Assembly (NCBI RefSeq): GCF_002027705.1
Contig: NZ_MBTG01000066.1
Location: forward strand, 1-64,000
From: Paenibacillus ferrarius
GTDB taxonomy: Bacteria > Bacillota > Bacilli > Paenibacillales > NBRC-103111
DNA length: 64,000 bases
Reading direction: 5' to 3'
Below, in pieces: positions 25,911-34,959 of this stretch (the first letter of the stretch is position 1; each line of letters starts with the position of its first letter). The notes below the pieces were generated by a model that searched no databases, was not told the origin of the DNA, and worked only from the letters and a program-made list of their open reading frames with translations. The translations under genes and the position numbers were made by a program.

Positions 25911-27206
25911 ATGAAAAAAACATTAATTACGAATGGTATTTTTATTTCTAATAATGAAGCGAAATCATCCATCAAAGGCTGTATGGTTATCGAAGGAAGT
26001 CAAATTACATACATCGGAGAGCAAGTTCCGGAGCCTAGAGAAAACTATGATGAAGTTATCGACGGAACTAATAAGCTGTACATGCCAGGCTTAGTTAATA
26101 CGCATGGTCATGCCGCGATGTCGCTTTTGCGTGGATATGGTGATGATCTTGCGCTGCAAATTTGGCTAGAAGAGAAAATGTGGCCAATGGAAGCCAAATT
26201 CACGTCACAGGATGTGAAATGGGGGACATTATTGTCCATTCTGGAAATGATCAAAGGCGGTACTACGACCGTAGTTGATATGTATGATCATATGAATGAA
26301 GTAGCAAAAGCTGTGGAAGAGTCCGGCATGCGCGGCGTGCTTACACGGGGTGTGATTGGACTTTGTCCTCCAGAGGTCCAAACTTCCAAATTAATCGATG
26401 CGACCGAGTTTGCCAAAACTTGGCATGGCGCAGCAAATGGCCGGATCACAACGATGATGTCGCCTCATGCGCCATATACGTGCCCTCCGGATTATATCGA
26501 ACGTATCGTTCAAGTTGCGCATGATTTGAACTTGCCGATTCACACGCATATGTCCGAGACAAGTCGAGAAGTGCAAGCGAATGTTGATCAATACGGACTT
26601 CGTCCAGTAGCTCATCTAGAGAAGCTGGGTGTATTCAGCCGACCAGCACTTATCGCTCATGGCGTTCATCTCACGGATGAAGAAATTAGCATTCTCAAAC
26701 AATACGACGTTCGTGTATCGCATAATCCAGGCAGCAATCTTAAACTGGCTAGTGGAGTGGCGCGTGTTCCTGAGCTGCTTCGTGCTGGAGTGAAAGTTTC
26801 CTTGGGAACAGACGGAGCGGCTTCCAATAACAATTTGGACATGTTCGAAGAAATGAGATTAGCGGCGTTGATTCACAAAGGAGTTTCTGGTGATCCACTT
26901 GCTGTTCCTGCTGCTGAAGCGCTGTTGATGGGCACTCGCATGGGGGCGGAATCCATATGGCTTGATCAAGTGGGTACGCTGCAGCCTGGCATGAAAGCAG
27001 ATTTTATTGCCTTGGATATCGATCAGCCGCACTTCTTGCCGAAGACGGATTTCGTTTCTCATGTCGTCTACTCGGCCTGTGCGAAAGATGTTGTAGACGT
27101 ATGCGTGGATGGCAATTGGATTGTGCGCAAGGGCGAATGCACTACGCTGGATGAAGAGAAAATTAAGCGTGAATTTGAACAATGCTTTGACCGATTGATT
27201 GGATAA
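25911..27206 (+). CDS. mtaD: 5-methylthioadenosine/S-adenosylhomocysteine deaminase
   Basis: This 431-residue amidohydrolase deaminates MTA or SAH to the inosine forms. The metal-site motif NTHGHAAMSLLRG lies near residue 63, with IHTHMSE near 205, AHGVHL near 240 and the acidic residue in SLGTDGAASNN near 298. The fold is a metal-dependent TIM barrel. Other amidohydrolases such as guanine deaminases are related, but the motif set favours MtaD. Its substrate links it to the methionine-salvage genes at 35-45 kb. Divergent from DUF47-pit. Confidence 0.85.
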   Translation: MKKTLITNGIFISNNEAKSSIKGCMVIEGSQITYIGEQVPEPRENYDEVIDGTNKLYMPGLVNTHGHAAMSLLRGYGDDLALQIWLEEKMWPMEAKFTSQDVKWGTLLSILEMIKGGTTTVVDMYDHMNEVAKAVEESGMRGVLTRGVIGLCPPEVQTSKLIDATEFAKTWHGAANGRITTMMSPHAPYTCPPDYIERIVQVAHDLNLPIHTHMSETSREVQANVDQYGLRPVAHLEKLGVFSRPALIAHGVHLTDEEISILKQYDVRVSHNPGSNLKLASGVARVPELLRAGVKVSLGTDGAASNNNLDMFEEMRLAALIHKGVSGDPLAVPAAEALLMGTRMGAESIWLDQVGTLQPGMKADFIALDIDQPHFLPKTDFVSHVVYSACAKDVVDVCVDGNWIVRKGECTTLDEEKIKREFEQCFDRLIG

Positions 27207-27248
27207 GCAGATAACCGGTAAGTTCGTCTGGGGAGGTGAGCGGTGTTT

Positions 27249-27737
27249 ATGAATCTGAAGCGATCCATCACATTAGGTGTATTTATTATCTTGACACTTG
27301 GTGTCGTGCTCAGCCGCTTTTACTTGAATGTACAGAGTGAATACTGGGACGGAAAAAGCAAAGCAGTAGAAACGGCTTATGAGAAAAGTATCATGACCAA
27401 AGCAACCAAGGTAGATTTTTTCTATGGAGATGAGCCGTTCCAAATTGTGTATGGTGAAGATAAGATTGGCCAAAACCTGATCGTTTGGGTGTCAGATAAA
27501 GAAGTCCATTCGGAAATGTCGGATGAAGGTTTTACAGAAGATCAAGTGCGAGATGTCATATTGAAAAAGGGCCAAGACTTTGAGGTCCAACGTGTGATAC
27601 CAGGCAAGCTTGGTCAAGATTATGTGTGGGAAGTGTTCTACAAAAGACAGGAAGACGGCGGCACGCGCCATTTCTATGATTATTATAAATTCAAAGACGG
27701 ACAATATTTGGATACGTATCGACTCAGCCTTCAGTAG
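27249..27737 (+). CDS. ypmB: DUF5590 protein (YpmB-like)
   Basis: This 162-residue protein has one N-terminal membrane helix (about 8-25) and an extracytoplasmic domain of the YpmB type. Family function is unknown. GGGAGGTG is 10 bases upstream of ATG 27249; a GTG 6 bases earlier is possible. In Bacillus, ypmB lies between dinG and asnS, matching the order here. The stop codon is inside the terminator loop. Confidence 0.78.
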   Translation: MNLKRSITLGVFIILTLGVVLSRFYLNVQSEYWDGKSKAVETAYEKSIMTKATKVDFFYGDEPFQIVYGEDKIGQNLIVWVSDKEVHSEMSDEGFTEDQVRDVILKKGQDFEVQRVIPGKLGQDYVWEVFYKRQEDGGTRHFYDYYKFKDGQYLDTYRLSLQ

Positions 27738-27750
27738 GCTGAGTTTTTTT
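27722..27750 (+). terminator. Rho-independent terminator after ypmB
   Basis: ACTCAGCCT (27722-27730) pairs with AGGCTGAGT (27736-27744), then seven T residues. The ypmB stop overlaps the loop. Confidence 0.9.
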
Positions 27751-27851
27751 GTTTCCACTCATTTCATAGAGCAATCGTGTATATGCCGTGATATACTTCT
27801 CGTATAGAAACGGACGAAACAAAATAACCGTAGAAAGGGGGACGTTGACTG

Positions 27852-28382
27852 ATGAAGCTGCGTCTCTTACCTGTCGTGTTGAGTGTTATTATCTCTGCCG
27901 GTGTTTTGTTCGGCGGTTGGTTTGCCTATACAAGCTTTGCAATGGAAAATCCGTTAAGCGACATTATAAGCAAGGTTCCCGGTGTAACAAGCTCTACCAT
28001 GAAATTGAACAATGACCGTGTTGATATAGAAGTTGCTTTAAGCCAAGATGCCAGTTTAAGAACGGTCGTTGATCGCATTCACAAAGATGGAGCCTCGATA
28101 ATTGGCAAACGTACAGTTAATATTGATGTCAAAAACAACCCGTCAGACAAGCTCGAGCTGTGGTGGTCCAAAGCCTTGTTCGAGGTTGCTCAAGCCATGG
28201 AAACCAAGCATTATGCGGACATTCCAACCACCTTGCAGAAATATGCTGCAGAAGTTCCGACGATGAAAGTGGAAACTGAAATGGATCAGTCGAATGTGTA
28301 CATTCGTTTGACAGATGGTGATGCTACGAAATTTATCATGCTGCCTAGATCGTCACAGATAGGAGTGTGGCCGAATGAGTAA
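27852..28382 (+). CDS. Membrane-anchored partner protein of the FtsH-like protease
   Basis: This 176-residue protein has one N-terminal membrane helix (about residues 5-30) and a soluble domain expected outside the membrane. I recognise no named domain. The last 8 bases overlap the start of the FtsH-like gene, so the two are translationally coupled. The soluble part (about 140 residues) is of mixed alpha and beta character with no catalytic motif. Because the protease lacks its usual external domain, this protein could supply one in trans; that is inference. GAAAGGGGG precedes the start. Confidence 0.85.
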   Translation: MKLRLLPVVLSVIISAGVLFGGWFAYTSFAMENPLSDIISKVPGVTSSTMKLNNDRVDIEVALSQDASLRTVVDRIHKDGASIIGKRTVNIDVKNNPSDKLELWWSKALFEVAQAMETKHYADIPTTLQKYAAEVPTMKVETEMDQSNVYIRLTDGDATKFIMLPRSSQIGVWPNE

Positions 28383-29877
28383 AATATATAAGGAAATCGG
28401 TATCGGATTTATCCCTGTTTTACTTATCTTTCTTGTTTTTTTGGGTGTAAATGTGATTCCGGTATTGTTTGTCGCGGTTCTCGGTGTTTCTTTATTTTAT
28501 ATGATTAGAGGCCGCGGAGGCGTTGGCGTCGCAACTGGCGGTGAACGCAAAAATAAAAACCGCACACCTTCCTATTTAACCTTTGATGAGATCGGCGGAC
28601 AAGACCGAGCAAAGAAGGAGTTAACGGAAGCTCTTGATTTTCTGATCAAACATGAAGAAATGAAGAAGCTGGGCATTCGACCGCTCAAAGGGCTTTTGCT
28701 TACAGGCCCTCCTGGGACTGGGAAAACATTAATGGCTAAAGCAGCCGCGCATTATACGAATTCTGTTTATTTGGCGGCTTCAGGAAGTGAGTTTGTAGAA
28801 ATGTATGTCGGTGTCGGTGCCAGCCGTGTGCGTGATTTATTTAAGGAAGCCAGAACACGTGCGGCCAAAGAAGGTAAAGACAATGCCATCATTTTTATTG
28901 ATGAGATTGATGTAATTGGCGGTAAGCGTGATGGCGGTCAGCAGCGAGAATATGATCAGACCTTGAATCAGCTGTTAACAGAAATGGATGGCATTCATAC
29001 GAACGACGCTCCGCGTATTCTGATCATTGCGGCAACGAATCGTAAAGAAATGCTAGATAGTGCTTTATTGCGCCCTGGTCGATTTGACCGTCATATTGAA
29101 GTAGATTTGCCTGATAAAAAGGGCCGTCTCTCTATTTTGGATATTCACGTGAAAAATAAACCTTTAGCCAAGAGTGTTTCGCTGGATACAATTGCAGATC
29201 AAACCTTTGGCTTCTCCGGAGCTCAGCTGGAAGGCGTTCTGAATGAAGCAGCGATTTATGCTATGCGTGAGGAAAAACCGGCTATTGAGCAGCATCACCT
29301 TGCTTCGGCGATTGATAAGGTGATGATGGGCGAGAGAACAGATAAAGAAGCCGCATTAGAGGAAAAAGAGCGTGTCGCCTATCATGAACTAGGCCATGCG
29401 ATCATTGCCGAAATGGTTCGTCCTGGTTCGGTTTCTCAGGTTACGGTGAGTCCACGCGGAAAAGCACTTGGTTATGTGCGTCATAATCCTCCGAAGGACC
29501 ATTACTTGTACACGAAAGATTATATTGAACATCAGATCATGATTGCTCTTGGTGGTGCCGCGGCCGAAGAAATCTTCTACGGCGGACGCAGTACGGGCTC
29601 CCGAAATGACTTCGAGCAGGCTCTTTCCATGGTGCGCAATATGATGGATTCCGGCTTAACATCGCTTGGTATTATCGACCGTGAGATGGTGACGAAGGAT
29701 CAGCTGATGAAAGAAAATACGGCGATTCTGGATGCGCTGATGATACGCACGAAGGAATTGCTAGAGCAGCAGCGCAGCGTATTCGAGCATTCTTTTGCGA
29801 TATTGATGAAAGAAGAAGTCCTCTCAGGTGATACGTTCCGTACCCTGTTTGATGCTTCTGTTTCACAAAGTGCATAG
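28375..29877 (+). CDS. FtsH-like AAA+ zinc metalloprotease lacking the external domain
   Basis: This 500-residue protein has two membrane helices almost back to back (about 8-24 and 27-44), Walker A GPPGTGKT (111-118), pore segment FVEMYVGVGASRVR, Walker B IIFIDEID (172-179), an SRH with arginine fingers (ALLRPGRFDR), zinc motif HELGH (337-341) and a likely third ligand Asp412. FtsH degrades membrane and short-lived proteins. Canonical FtsH is longer (about 610-650 residues) with an external domain of about 70 residues between the helices, missing here. Probably a second FtsH paralogue, not the housekeeping one. Confidence 0.92.
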   Translation: MSKIYKEIGIGFIPVLLIFLVFLGVNVIPVLFVAVLGVSLFYMIRGRGGVGVATGGERKNKNRTPSYLTFDEIGGQDRAKKELTEALDFLIKHEEMKKLGIRPLKGLLLTGPPGTGKTLMAKAAAHYTNSVYLAASGSEFVEMYVGVGASRVRDLFKEARTRAAKEGKDNAIIFIDEIDVIGGKRDGGQQREYDQTLNQLLTEMDGIHTNDAPRILIIAATNRKEMLDSALLRPGRFDRHIEVDLPDKKGRLSILDIHVKNKPLAKSVSLDTIADQTFGFSGAQLEGVLNEAAIYAMREEKPAIEQHHLASAIDKVMMGERTDKEAALEEKERVAYHELGHAIIAEMVRPGSVSQVTVSPRGKALGYVRHNPPKDHYLYTKDYIEHQIMIALGGAAAEEIFYGGRSTGSRNDFEQALSMVRNMMDSGLTSLGIIDREMVTKDQLMKENTAILDALMIRTKELLEQQRSVFEHSFAILMKEEVLSGDTFRTLFDASVSQSA

Positions 29878-29882
29878 TGCAG

Positions 29883-29929
29883 GAGCTGTCCTCTAAGTAG
29901 ATCAACTACTTGGGGGCGGCTCTTTTTTT
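29883..29929 (+). terminator. Rho-independent terminator after the FtsH-like gene
   Basis: GAGCTGTCCTCTAAGTAG pairs with CTACTTGGGGGCGGCTC, followed by seven T residues. It is closely related in sequence to the pit terminator at 23876-23918. Confidence 0.92.
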
Positions 29930-30253
29930 AAAAGTACATATGCCTCGACAGCCCAGACCTCCTCTACTAGCCTGAATCATTAAATTCCTGCGATTATGCA
30001 TGTTTTTAAGAATTTTTCTGACCTCTCTTTTCACAGAAAGCGGCGTTCAATTTGGCATAAGAATAGGCATTTTCTATGATCTAGCATATGTATCTGAAAT
30101 GTGTCTAAGGTGAGAAAGTCTCAGGAACGTTTTGTGTATACTAATGAAATTAAGCATCAAAAATTGTATGATATGAGTGGGTTTTCATGATTCGCAGGAA
30201 CCCATAGACATAGATTTCAGTTCGATCACGGGGCAAGAGAAGGAGAAATAGGT
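29930..30253. other. Intergenic region with one palindrome core
   Basis: No gene is seen. One isolated core of the palindrome family, CCTGCGATTATGCATG, is at 29987-30002. TATACT at about 30137 may be the -10 element of hbd, but no good -35 matches it. Confidence 0.5.
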
Positions 30254-31126
30254 ATGAACTTTAAAACAATTGGCGTCGTTGGTGGCGGCACAATGGGGCA
30301 AGGGATTTCGGAAATGCTTGCCGCTCGTGGCCTGGAAGTCAGAATTGCCGAGAAAACAACTGAGAAACTGGACCGTGCGTTAGAGCAAATTACGGTCAGC
30401 TTAGATAAGCAAATAGAGCGCTGGGCGATGACAGAATCGGAGAAGAAGCTGATTTTGGCTAAAATAAAAAAGGCAGATTCGCTTGAGGATATGGCCGAAT
30501 GCGATATGGTTATAGAAACGATTACCGAAGACTTGAATGCTAAAAAGCATGTCTTTTTTCAGTTAAACCAAATATGCAACCCTGCCATTATTTTGGCGAC
30601 CAATACATCGACTTTAAGCGTTACCGAGATTGCAGCCATTACAACGAATCCACAGCGGGTTATTGGGTTGCATTTTCTGCATCCAGTAGCCAAAATCGAC
30701 CTTGTCGAAATTATTCGGGCGATGAAAACATCGGATGAAACATTTGAACGCACAAGACGTTTCGTAGATGAGCTAATTTTGAAAAAAAGTATTAAGGTGA
30801 ATGAATCACCTGGATTTATCACAACAAGATTGATCTGTACGTTAATCAATGAGGCGCTGCACACGTTATCAGAGGGTGTTGCTTCGGCTGAAGATATCGA
30901 CACGGCCATGCGGATCGGCTATGACTTCAAATATGGTCCACTGGAAATGTGCGACCGATTCGGGCTGGATTCCGTTCAGGCTGCTCTGGAAGGCATGTTC
31001 CGCGATTACGGAGACATTAAGTACCGTCCATCCTTCCTATTGAAGCAAATGGTGCGAGCAGGCCATCTAGGGGCTAAAACAGGGGAAGGCTTTTTCCGCT
31101 ATGATAAGGATGGTGATCGTCTATGA
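30254..31126 (+). CDS. 3-hydroxyacyl-CoA (3-hydroxybutyryl-CoA) dehydrogenase
   Basis: This 290-residue NAD(P)-dependent dehydrogenase acts on 3-hydroxybutyryl-CoA or related acyl-CoAs. The Rossmann loop GVVGGGTMGQGISEM is at residues 7-21. NTSTLSVTEIA near 117 and the catalytic region HFLHPVAKIDLVEII near 138 match the hbd/mmgB family. AGAAGGAGAA precedes the ATG. It overlaps ackA by 4 bases, so the two are coupled. No thiolase or crotonase gene is nearby, so the pathway (butanoate, PHB or fatty acid use) is open. Confidence 0.9.
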   Translation: MNFKTIGVVGGGTMGQGISEMLAARGLEVRIAEKTTEKLDRALEQITVSLDKQIERWAMTESEKKLILAKIKKADSLEDMAECDMVIETITEDLNAKKHVFFQLNQICNPAIILATNTSTLSVTEIAAITTNPQRVIGLHFLHPVAKIDLVEIIRAMKTSDETFERTRRFVDELILKKSIKVNESPGFITTRLICTLINEALHTLSEGVASAEDIDTAMRIGYDFKYGPLEMCDRFGLDSVQAALEGMFRDYGDIKYRPSFLLKQMVRAGHLGAKTGEGFFRYDKDGDRL

Positions 31127-32331
31127 ACATTCTCGTTATCAATGCGGGCAGCTCTTCACTCAAATATCAGCTTTTTCAAATGAAAGATGAATCTGTTCTG
31201 GCAAAAGGCAAAATTGAACGCATCGGGATGGAAACCGCGATTTTAACCCATGAGCCCGCTGGCAAAGCCGAGGTGCGCGAAGTCAGCGAAATCCTTGAGC
31301 ACACGACAGCTATCCGCAAGGTTTTGGCGCTGCTCGTTCACCCAGAGCATGGTGTTCTTGCCTCCACGGCTGAAATTGACGCCGTGGGTCACCGGGTTGT
31401 TCATGGCGGTGAATCGTTCAAGAACTCCGTCCTCGTCACGGACGAAGTGAAGCAAGAGATCAAGCGGCTCTTCGATCTGGCGCCGCTGCACAATCCGGCG
31501 CACATGCTTGGCATTATTGCGGTGGAGGCGAACATGCCTGACGTGCCGCAGGCCGTCGTGTTTGACACCGCCTTCCACCAGACCATGCCGGCGCCGGCCT
31601 ATCTCTACCCGATACCGATGGTGCTATATCGGAAGCATAAGGTGCGCCGTTATGGTTTTCACGGCACCTCGCACAAGTACGTCAGCGAGCGTGCCGCAGC
31701 CTTTCTAGGGCGTCCGTTGGAGCAGCTGAAGCTTGTTACCTGCCACATCGGTAACGGAGCTTCCTGCGCCGCTATCTGGGGCGGCCAATCGGTTGATACG
31801 AGCATGGGGATGACCCCGCTCGAAGGTCTGATGATGGGCACGCGCAGCGGCGATCTCGATCCGGCCATCGTCCCCTATGCGATGGGCAAGGAGGATTTGA
31901 CGCTAGGTGAGATCAGCTCCATGCTGAACAAACACAGCGGTCTGCAGGCGATCTCGGGGGGCTCAAGCGACATGCGGGAGATCGTAGAAGCGATGGAAGC
32001 AGGCGATAAAAACGCTGCTCTCGCTTTTGACATGTACGAGTATCGGCTGCGCAAATATATCGGTGCTTACGCCGCGGCGATGAACGGCATCGATGCCATT
32101 GTATTTACCGCAGGCGTAGGAGAAAATTCCGAGCTGCTGCGCAAAGCTGTTTGCGAACATCTTACCTTCCTAGGCGTGGAGTTCGATGAAGAAGCCAACC
32201 GTCAGGGAAGAGGGCTGGAACGTCGCATCACGACATCCAGCTCAAGGGTACAAGTGCTCGTTATTCCTACGAATGAAGAATTGGTCATTGCTGAAGATAC
32301 ATATCGACTTGTCCAGGCAGCGGTCGACTGA
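31123..32331 (+). CDS. ackA: Acetate kinase
   Basis: This 402-residue enzyme interconverts acetyl phosphate and acetate with ATP gain. Motifs are NAGSSSLKYQLF at the N-terminus (acetokinase signature 1), RRYGFHGTSHKYV near 175 and HIGNGAS near 207, with the catalytic region GGESFKNSV. Length fits AckA better than butyrate kinase (about 360). The segment around 31440-31900 is GC-rich (38 of 60 bases at 31801-31860). Start overlaps the hbd stop as ATGA. Confidence 0.95.
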   Translation: MNILVINAGSSSLKYQLFQMKDESVLAKGKIERIGMETAILTHEPAGKAEVREVSEILEHTTAIRKVLALLVHPEHGVLASTAEIDAVGHRVVHGGESFKNSVLVTDEVKQEIKRLFDLAPLHNPAHMLGIIAVEANMPDVPQAVVFDTAFHQTMPAPAYLYPIPMVLYRKHKVRRYGFHGTSHKYVSERAAAFLGRPLEQLKLVTCHIGNGASCAAIWGGQSVDTSMGMTPLEGLMMGTRSGDLDPAIVPYAMGKEDLTLGEISSMLNKHSGLQAISGGSSDMREIVEAMEAGDKNAALAFDMYEYRLRKYIGAYAAAMNGIDAIVFTAGVGENSELLRKAVCEHLTFLGVEFDEEANRQGRGLERRITTSSSRVQVLVIPTNEELVIAEDTYRLVQAAVD

Positions 32332-32397
32332 TTGTTTGGAGAAAATAGTGTACAATAGATAAGGATTCTGAAACACATAAGGAGGTTCGATCGGAAG

Positions 32398-33687
32398 ATG
32401 AAATGTACGATAGGTGAAGTCAAACATCATGTCGGCGAGTCTGTTACGATTGGCTGTTGGTTGAACAAGAAGCGTTCCAGCGGTAAAATTCAGTTTTTAC
32501 AACTTCGAGACGGTTCCGGCTATATACAAGGCATTGTGGTAAAAAGTGACGTTAGCGAAGAGGTATGGGAAGCGGCATCCAAACTGACCCAAGAGAGTTC
32601 GCTGTACATAACAGGTACGGTAAAAGAAGATACACGCAGCAAAGGCGGCTATGAGCTTGACGTGCTGGGGGTAGACATCATTCAGGTGACCGAAGAATAT
32701 CCGATCTCACCAAAAGAGCACGGTGTAGACTTCTTAATGGATAATCGTCATCTCTGGATTCGCAGTCCGCGACAACGGGCAGTACTTGTGATTCGCGCGC
32801 AAATTATCCAAGCTATTCAGCAATTTTTCAATGAACGTGGCTTTCATCTGGTTGATCCGCCGATTCTGACGCCATCTTCCTGTGAGGGAACGACTAATTT
32901 GTTCCATACGAAGTATTTTGATGAGGACGCTTTCCTTACACAGAGCGGGCAGCTTTATATGGAGGCAGCAGCGATGGCATTAGGCCGCGTGTATTCCTTT
33001 GGCCCGACATTTCGAGCTGAGAAATCGAAGACGCGCCGTCATTTGATTGAATTCTGGATGATTGAGCCGGAAATGGCATTCGTTGATCACGCTGAAAACT
33101 TGGAGATTCAGGAGCAATTTGTATCTCACATAGTTCAAACCGTGCTTCGCAATTGTACACAAGAGCTGGAAACTTTGGAGCGTGATACGTCCAAACTTGA
33201 GAAAATTCAAGGCAGTTTCCCAAGATTAACTTACGACCAAGCGGTCGATTTCCTGCAAAAAAATGGTCATGAATTCGAATGGGGCGAAGACTTCGGGGCT
33301 CCGCATGAGACGGCGATTGCTGCTCAATATGAGACGCCTGTTTTCATAACCCATTGGCCGACAGAAATTAAGGCGTTCTACATGAAGCCTGATCCGAGCC
33401 GACCTGAGGTTGTACTTTGTGCCGATATGATTGCTCCGGAGGGGTATGGCGAAATTATTGGAGGCAGCCAGCGCATTGACGATCCGGAATTAATGGAGCA
33501 GCGCTTCCAAGAGCATGAGTTGTCCAAAGAAGCTTATCAATGGTACCTTGACCTGCGGAAATATGGCACAGTGCCGCATTCCGGTTTCGGACTTGGACTT
33601 GAACGCACCGTCGCTTGGATCTGTGGACTTGATCATGTCCGCGAAACGATTCCATTCCCGCGTCTTTTATACCGTCTATACCCGTAA
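32398..33687 (+). CDS. asnS: Asparaginyl-tRNA synthetase
   Basis: This 429-residue class IIb synthetase has an N-terminal OB-fold anticodon domain (about 1-105) and a catalytic core with motif 2 [20 protein letters not shown] and motif 3 [13 protein letters not shown]. It charges tRNA-Asn. AGGAGG lies upstream of the ATG, and dnaD follows after 44 bases, the conserved asnS-dnaD order of Bacillaceae and Paenibacillaceae. Confidence 0.97.
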   Translation: MKCTIGEVKHHVGESVTIGCWLNKKRSSGKIQFLQLRDGSGYIQGIVVKSDVSEEVWEAASKLTQESSLYITGTVKEDTRSKGGYELDVLGVDIIQVTEEYPISPKEHGVDFLMDNRHLWIRSPRQRAVLVIRAQIIQAIQQFFNERGFHLVDPPILTPSSCEGTTNLFHTKYFDEDAFLTQSGQLYMEAAAMALGRVYSFGPTFRAEKSKTRRHLIEFWMIEPEMAFVDHAENLEIQEQFVSHIVQTVLRNCTQELETLERDTSKLEKIQGSFPRLTYDQAVDFLQKNGHEFEWGEDFGAPHETAIAAQYETPVFITHWPTEIKAFYMKPDPSRPEVVLCADMIAPEGYGEIIGGSQRIDDPELMEQRFQEHELSKEAYQWYLDLRKYGTVPHSGFGLGLERTVAWICGLDHVRETIPFPRLLYRLYP

Positions 33688-33731
33688 ACAGATTTATCAA
33701 CCATGGGTAGAAAGGGGAGCCGAATCGCACA

Positions 33732-34412
33732 TTGAGTAAACAGACAATTACACAGCAGCAGATAGAAGCAGCTCTTCTGGCCAGTTTCCAGGAGGGAAGC
33801 GTGGGGATTCCGCTTCTGCTTTTGAAACATTATCGGGCACTGGACGTCAGTGAAATCGAAGTGATGACACTGATTCATCTGATCTCCTTTTTGGAAAAAG
33901 AAAAAAAAGAGTTCCCAACAACAGATGAGATTCAGGCGCGAATGTCAGCTTCCCCTGATCAAGTAATCTCCAGCTTGCAGAAGCTGATTCATGAACAGTT
34001 TATTATGATTGACGAGGATATGGAAGCATCCACAGGCATTCGGAGTGAACGCTACAATCTGACCCCGCTATATCGTAAACTGGCTAAACGGGTAGCTGAG
34101 GAGCAGTTAGCCGAAGCGGCAAATGCGCGGCAGCCTGTTATCGTTGACGAGAATGCCAGAAACATTTTCACAACTTTTGAGCGGGAATTTGCACGTCCCT
34201 TAACACCGATGGAGCTTGAAACCATTACCGGCTGGTTGGATAAGGATATGTACAAAGAGGATCTGATTCTGACGGCGCTCAAGGAAGCCGTGTTTGCGGG
34301 CAAAGTCCATTTCCGCTATATTGATCGCATTTTGATGGAATGGAACCGCAATCGAGTGGCTACCGTGGATCAAGCGAAGGAATATTCTCAGCGTTTTCGG
34401 CAATCTAGATAA
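33732..34412 (+). CDS. dnaD: DnaD-type primosome component
   Basis: This 226-residue protein has an N-terminal winged-helix oligomerisation domain (about 1-105) and a C-terminal DnaD/DnaB2 DNA-binding domain (about 140-205: FEREFARPLTPMELETITGW). In Bacillus DnaD helps load the replicative helicase at oriC and at restarts. TTG start behind AAAGGGGAG. A strong terminator follows. In Bacillus nth comes next; here about 26 kb of other genes intervene. Confidence 0.93.
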   Translation: MSKQTITQQQIEAALLASFQEGSVGIPLLLLKHYRALDVSEIEVMTLIHLISFLEKEKKEFPTTDEIQARMSASPDQVISSLQKLIHEQFIMIDEDMEASTGIRSERYNLTPLYRKLAKRVAEEQLAEAANARQPVIVDENARNIFTTFEREFARPLTPMELETITGWLDKDMYKEDLILTALKEAVFAGKVHFRYIDRILMEWNRNRVATVDQAKEYSQRFRQSR

Positions 34413-34423
34413 AAGTTGGAACA

Positions 34424-34465
34424 AACCTCCATCCCCCTCGTTAGCCGTGGGGTTGGAGGTTTTTT
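34424..34465 (+). terminator. Rho-independent terminator after dnaD
   Basis: AACCTCCATCCCC (34424-34436) pairs, with one mismatch, to GGGGTTGGAGGTT (34449-34461), then a T run. Confidence 0.9.
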
Positions 34466-34514
34466 AACATGCTTACAAGTAGGGGTTGTTTGGCTTGGTG
34501 TAAATCCGAGTGAG

Positions 34515-34738
34515 ATAGGGCTGTTTTTCAGCCTTATCGGCGGAAGTCAGCGCCAACCCGCATCTTTAAGGCCGAAAAACAGCCTTACCGGTGGTGTTTT
34601 AGCCGGCAATCCTCCATAAGTGATAGCGGAGTGGTTGAAGTTCAGCGTAAATTAAGGCAGGATGTACGAGGTAGGTGACCGACATAAGCTCCACTACAAC
34701 CATAAGGCTGAGGGATACTTCCGATCCCCAGTCTTATC
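34515..34738. repeat. Three hairpins with an ATAAGGCTG/CAGCCTTAT core
   Basis: GATAGGGCTG-TTTTT-CAGCCTTATC (34515-34539), TAAGGC...GCCTTA (34567-34587) and ATAAGGCTGAGGGAT...ATCCCCAGTCTTAT (34702-34737) share the same arm sequence. The region from 34466 to 34890 holds no supported gene; short ORFs crossing it lack ribosome sites and family resemblance. Confidence 0.6.
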
Positions 34739-34889
34739 GTCGTTTCTGGGAGATATCTCAAACCACCACTCGCTCTATCCAGCATTCACAGCATCCAGAG
34801 TGAAACCGCTCTCTCAACATCTGCTCAACAAACATCATGAGACACTCATCAACTCAAAAGCCTGCGGAAGCGCTTTTTTTCTATCAAAT

Positions 34890-34932
34890 AAAAAAAGAAC
34901 GAGAATGCGCTGCAATGCCCGCATGCTCGTTC
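34890..34932 (-). terminator. Rho-independent terminator of the pro-mtn operon
   Basis: On the minus strand GAACGAGCATGCGG pairs, with one mismatch, to the arm at 34897-34909, and seven T residues follow. It lies 28 bases beyond the mtnB stop. Confidence 0.9.
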
Positions 34933-34959
34933 CCTATGTATCAGTTACCCGATGTTGAC

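Noticed and set aside
30030-30090. Sigma-54 type promoter before hbd (TTTGGCAT...AGGCA)
   Set aside because: The GG and GC elements are 11 rather than 10 bases apart and the -12 element lacks the TTGC form.
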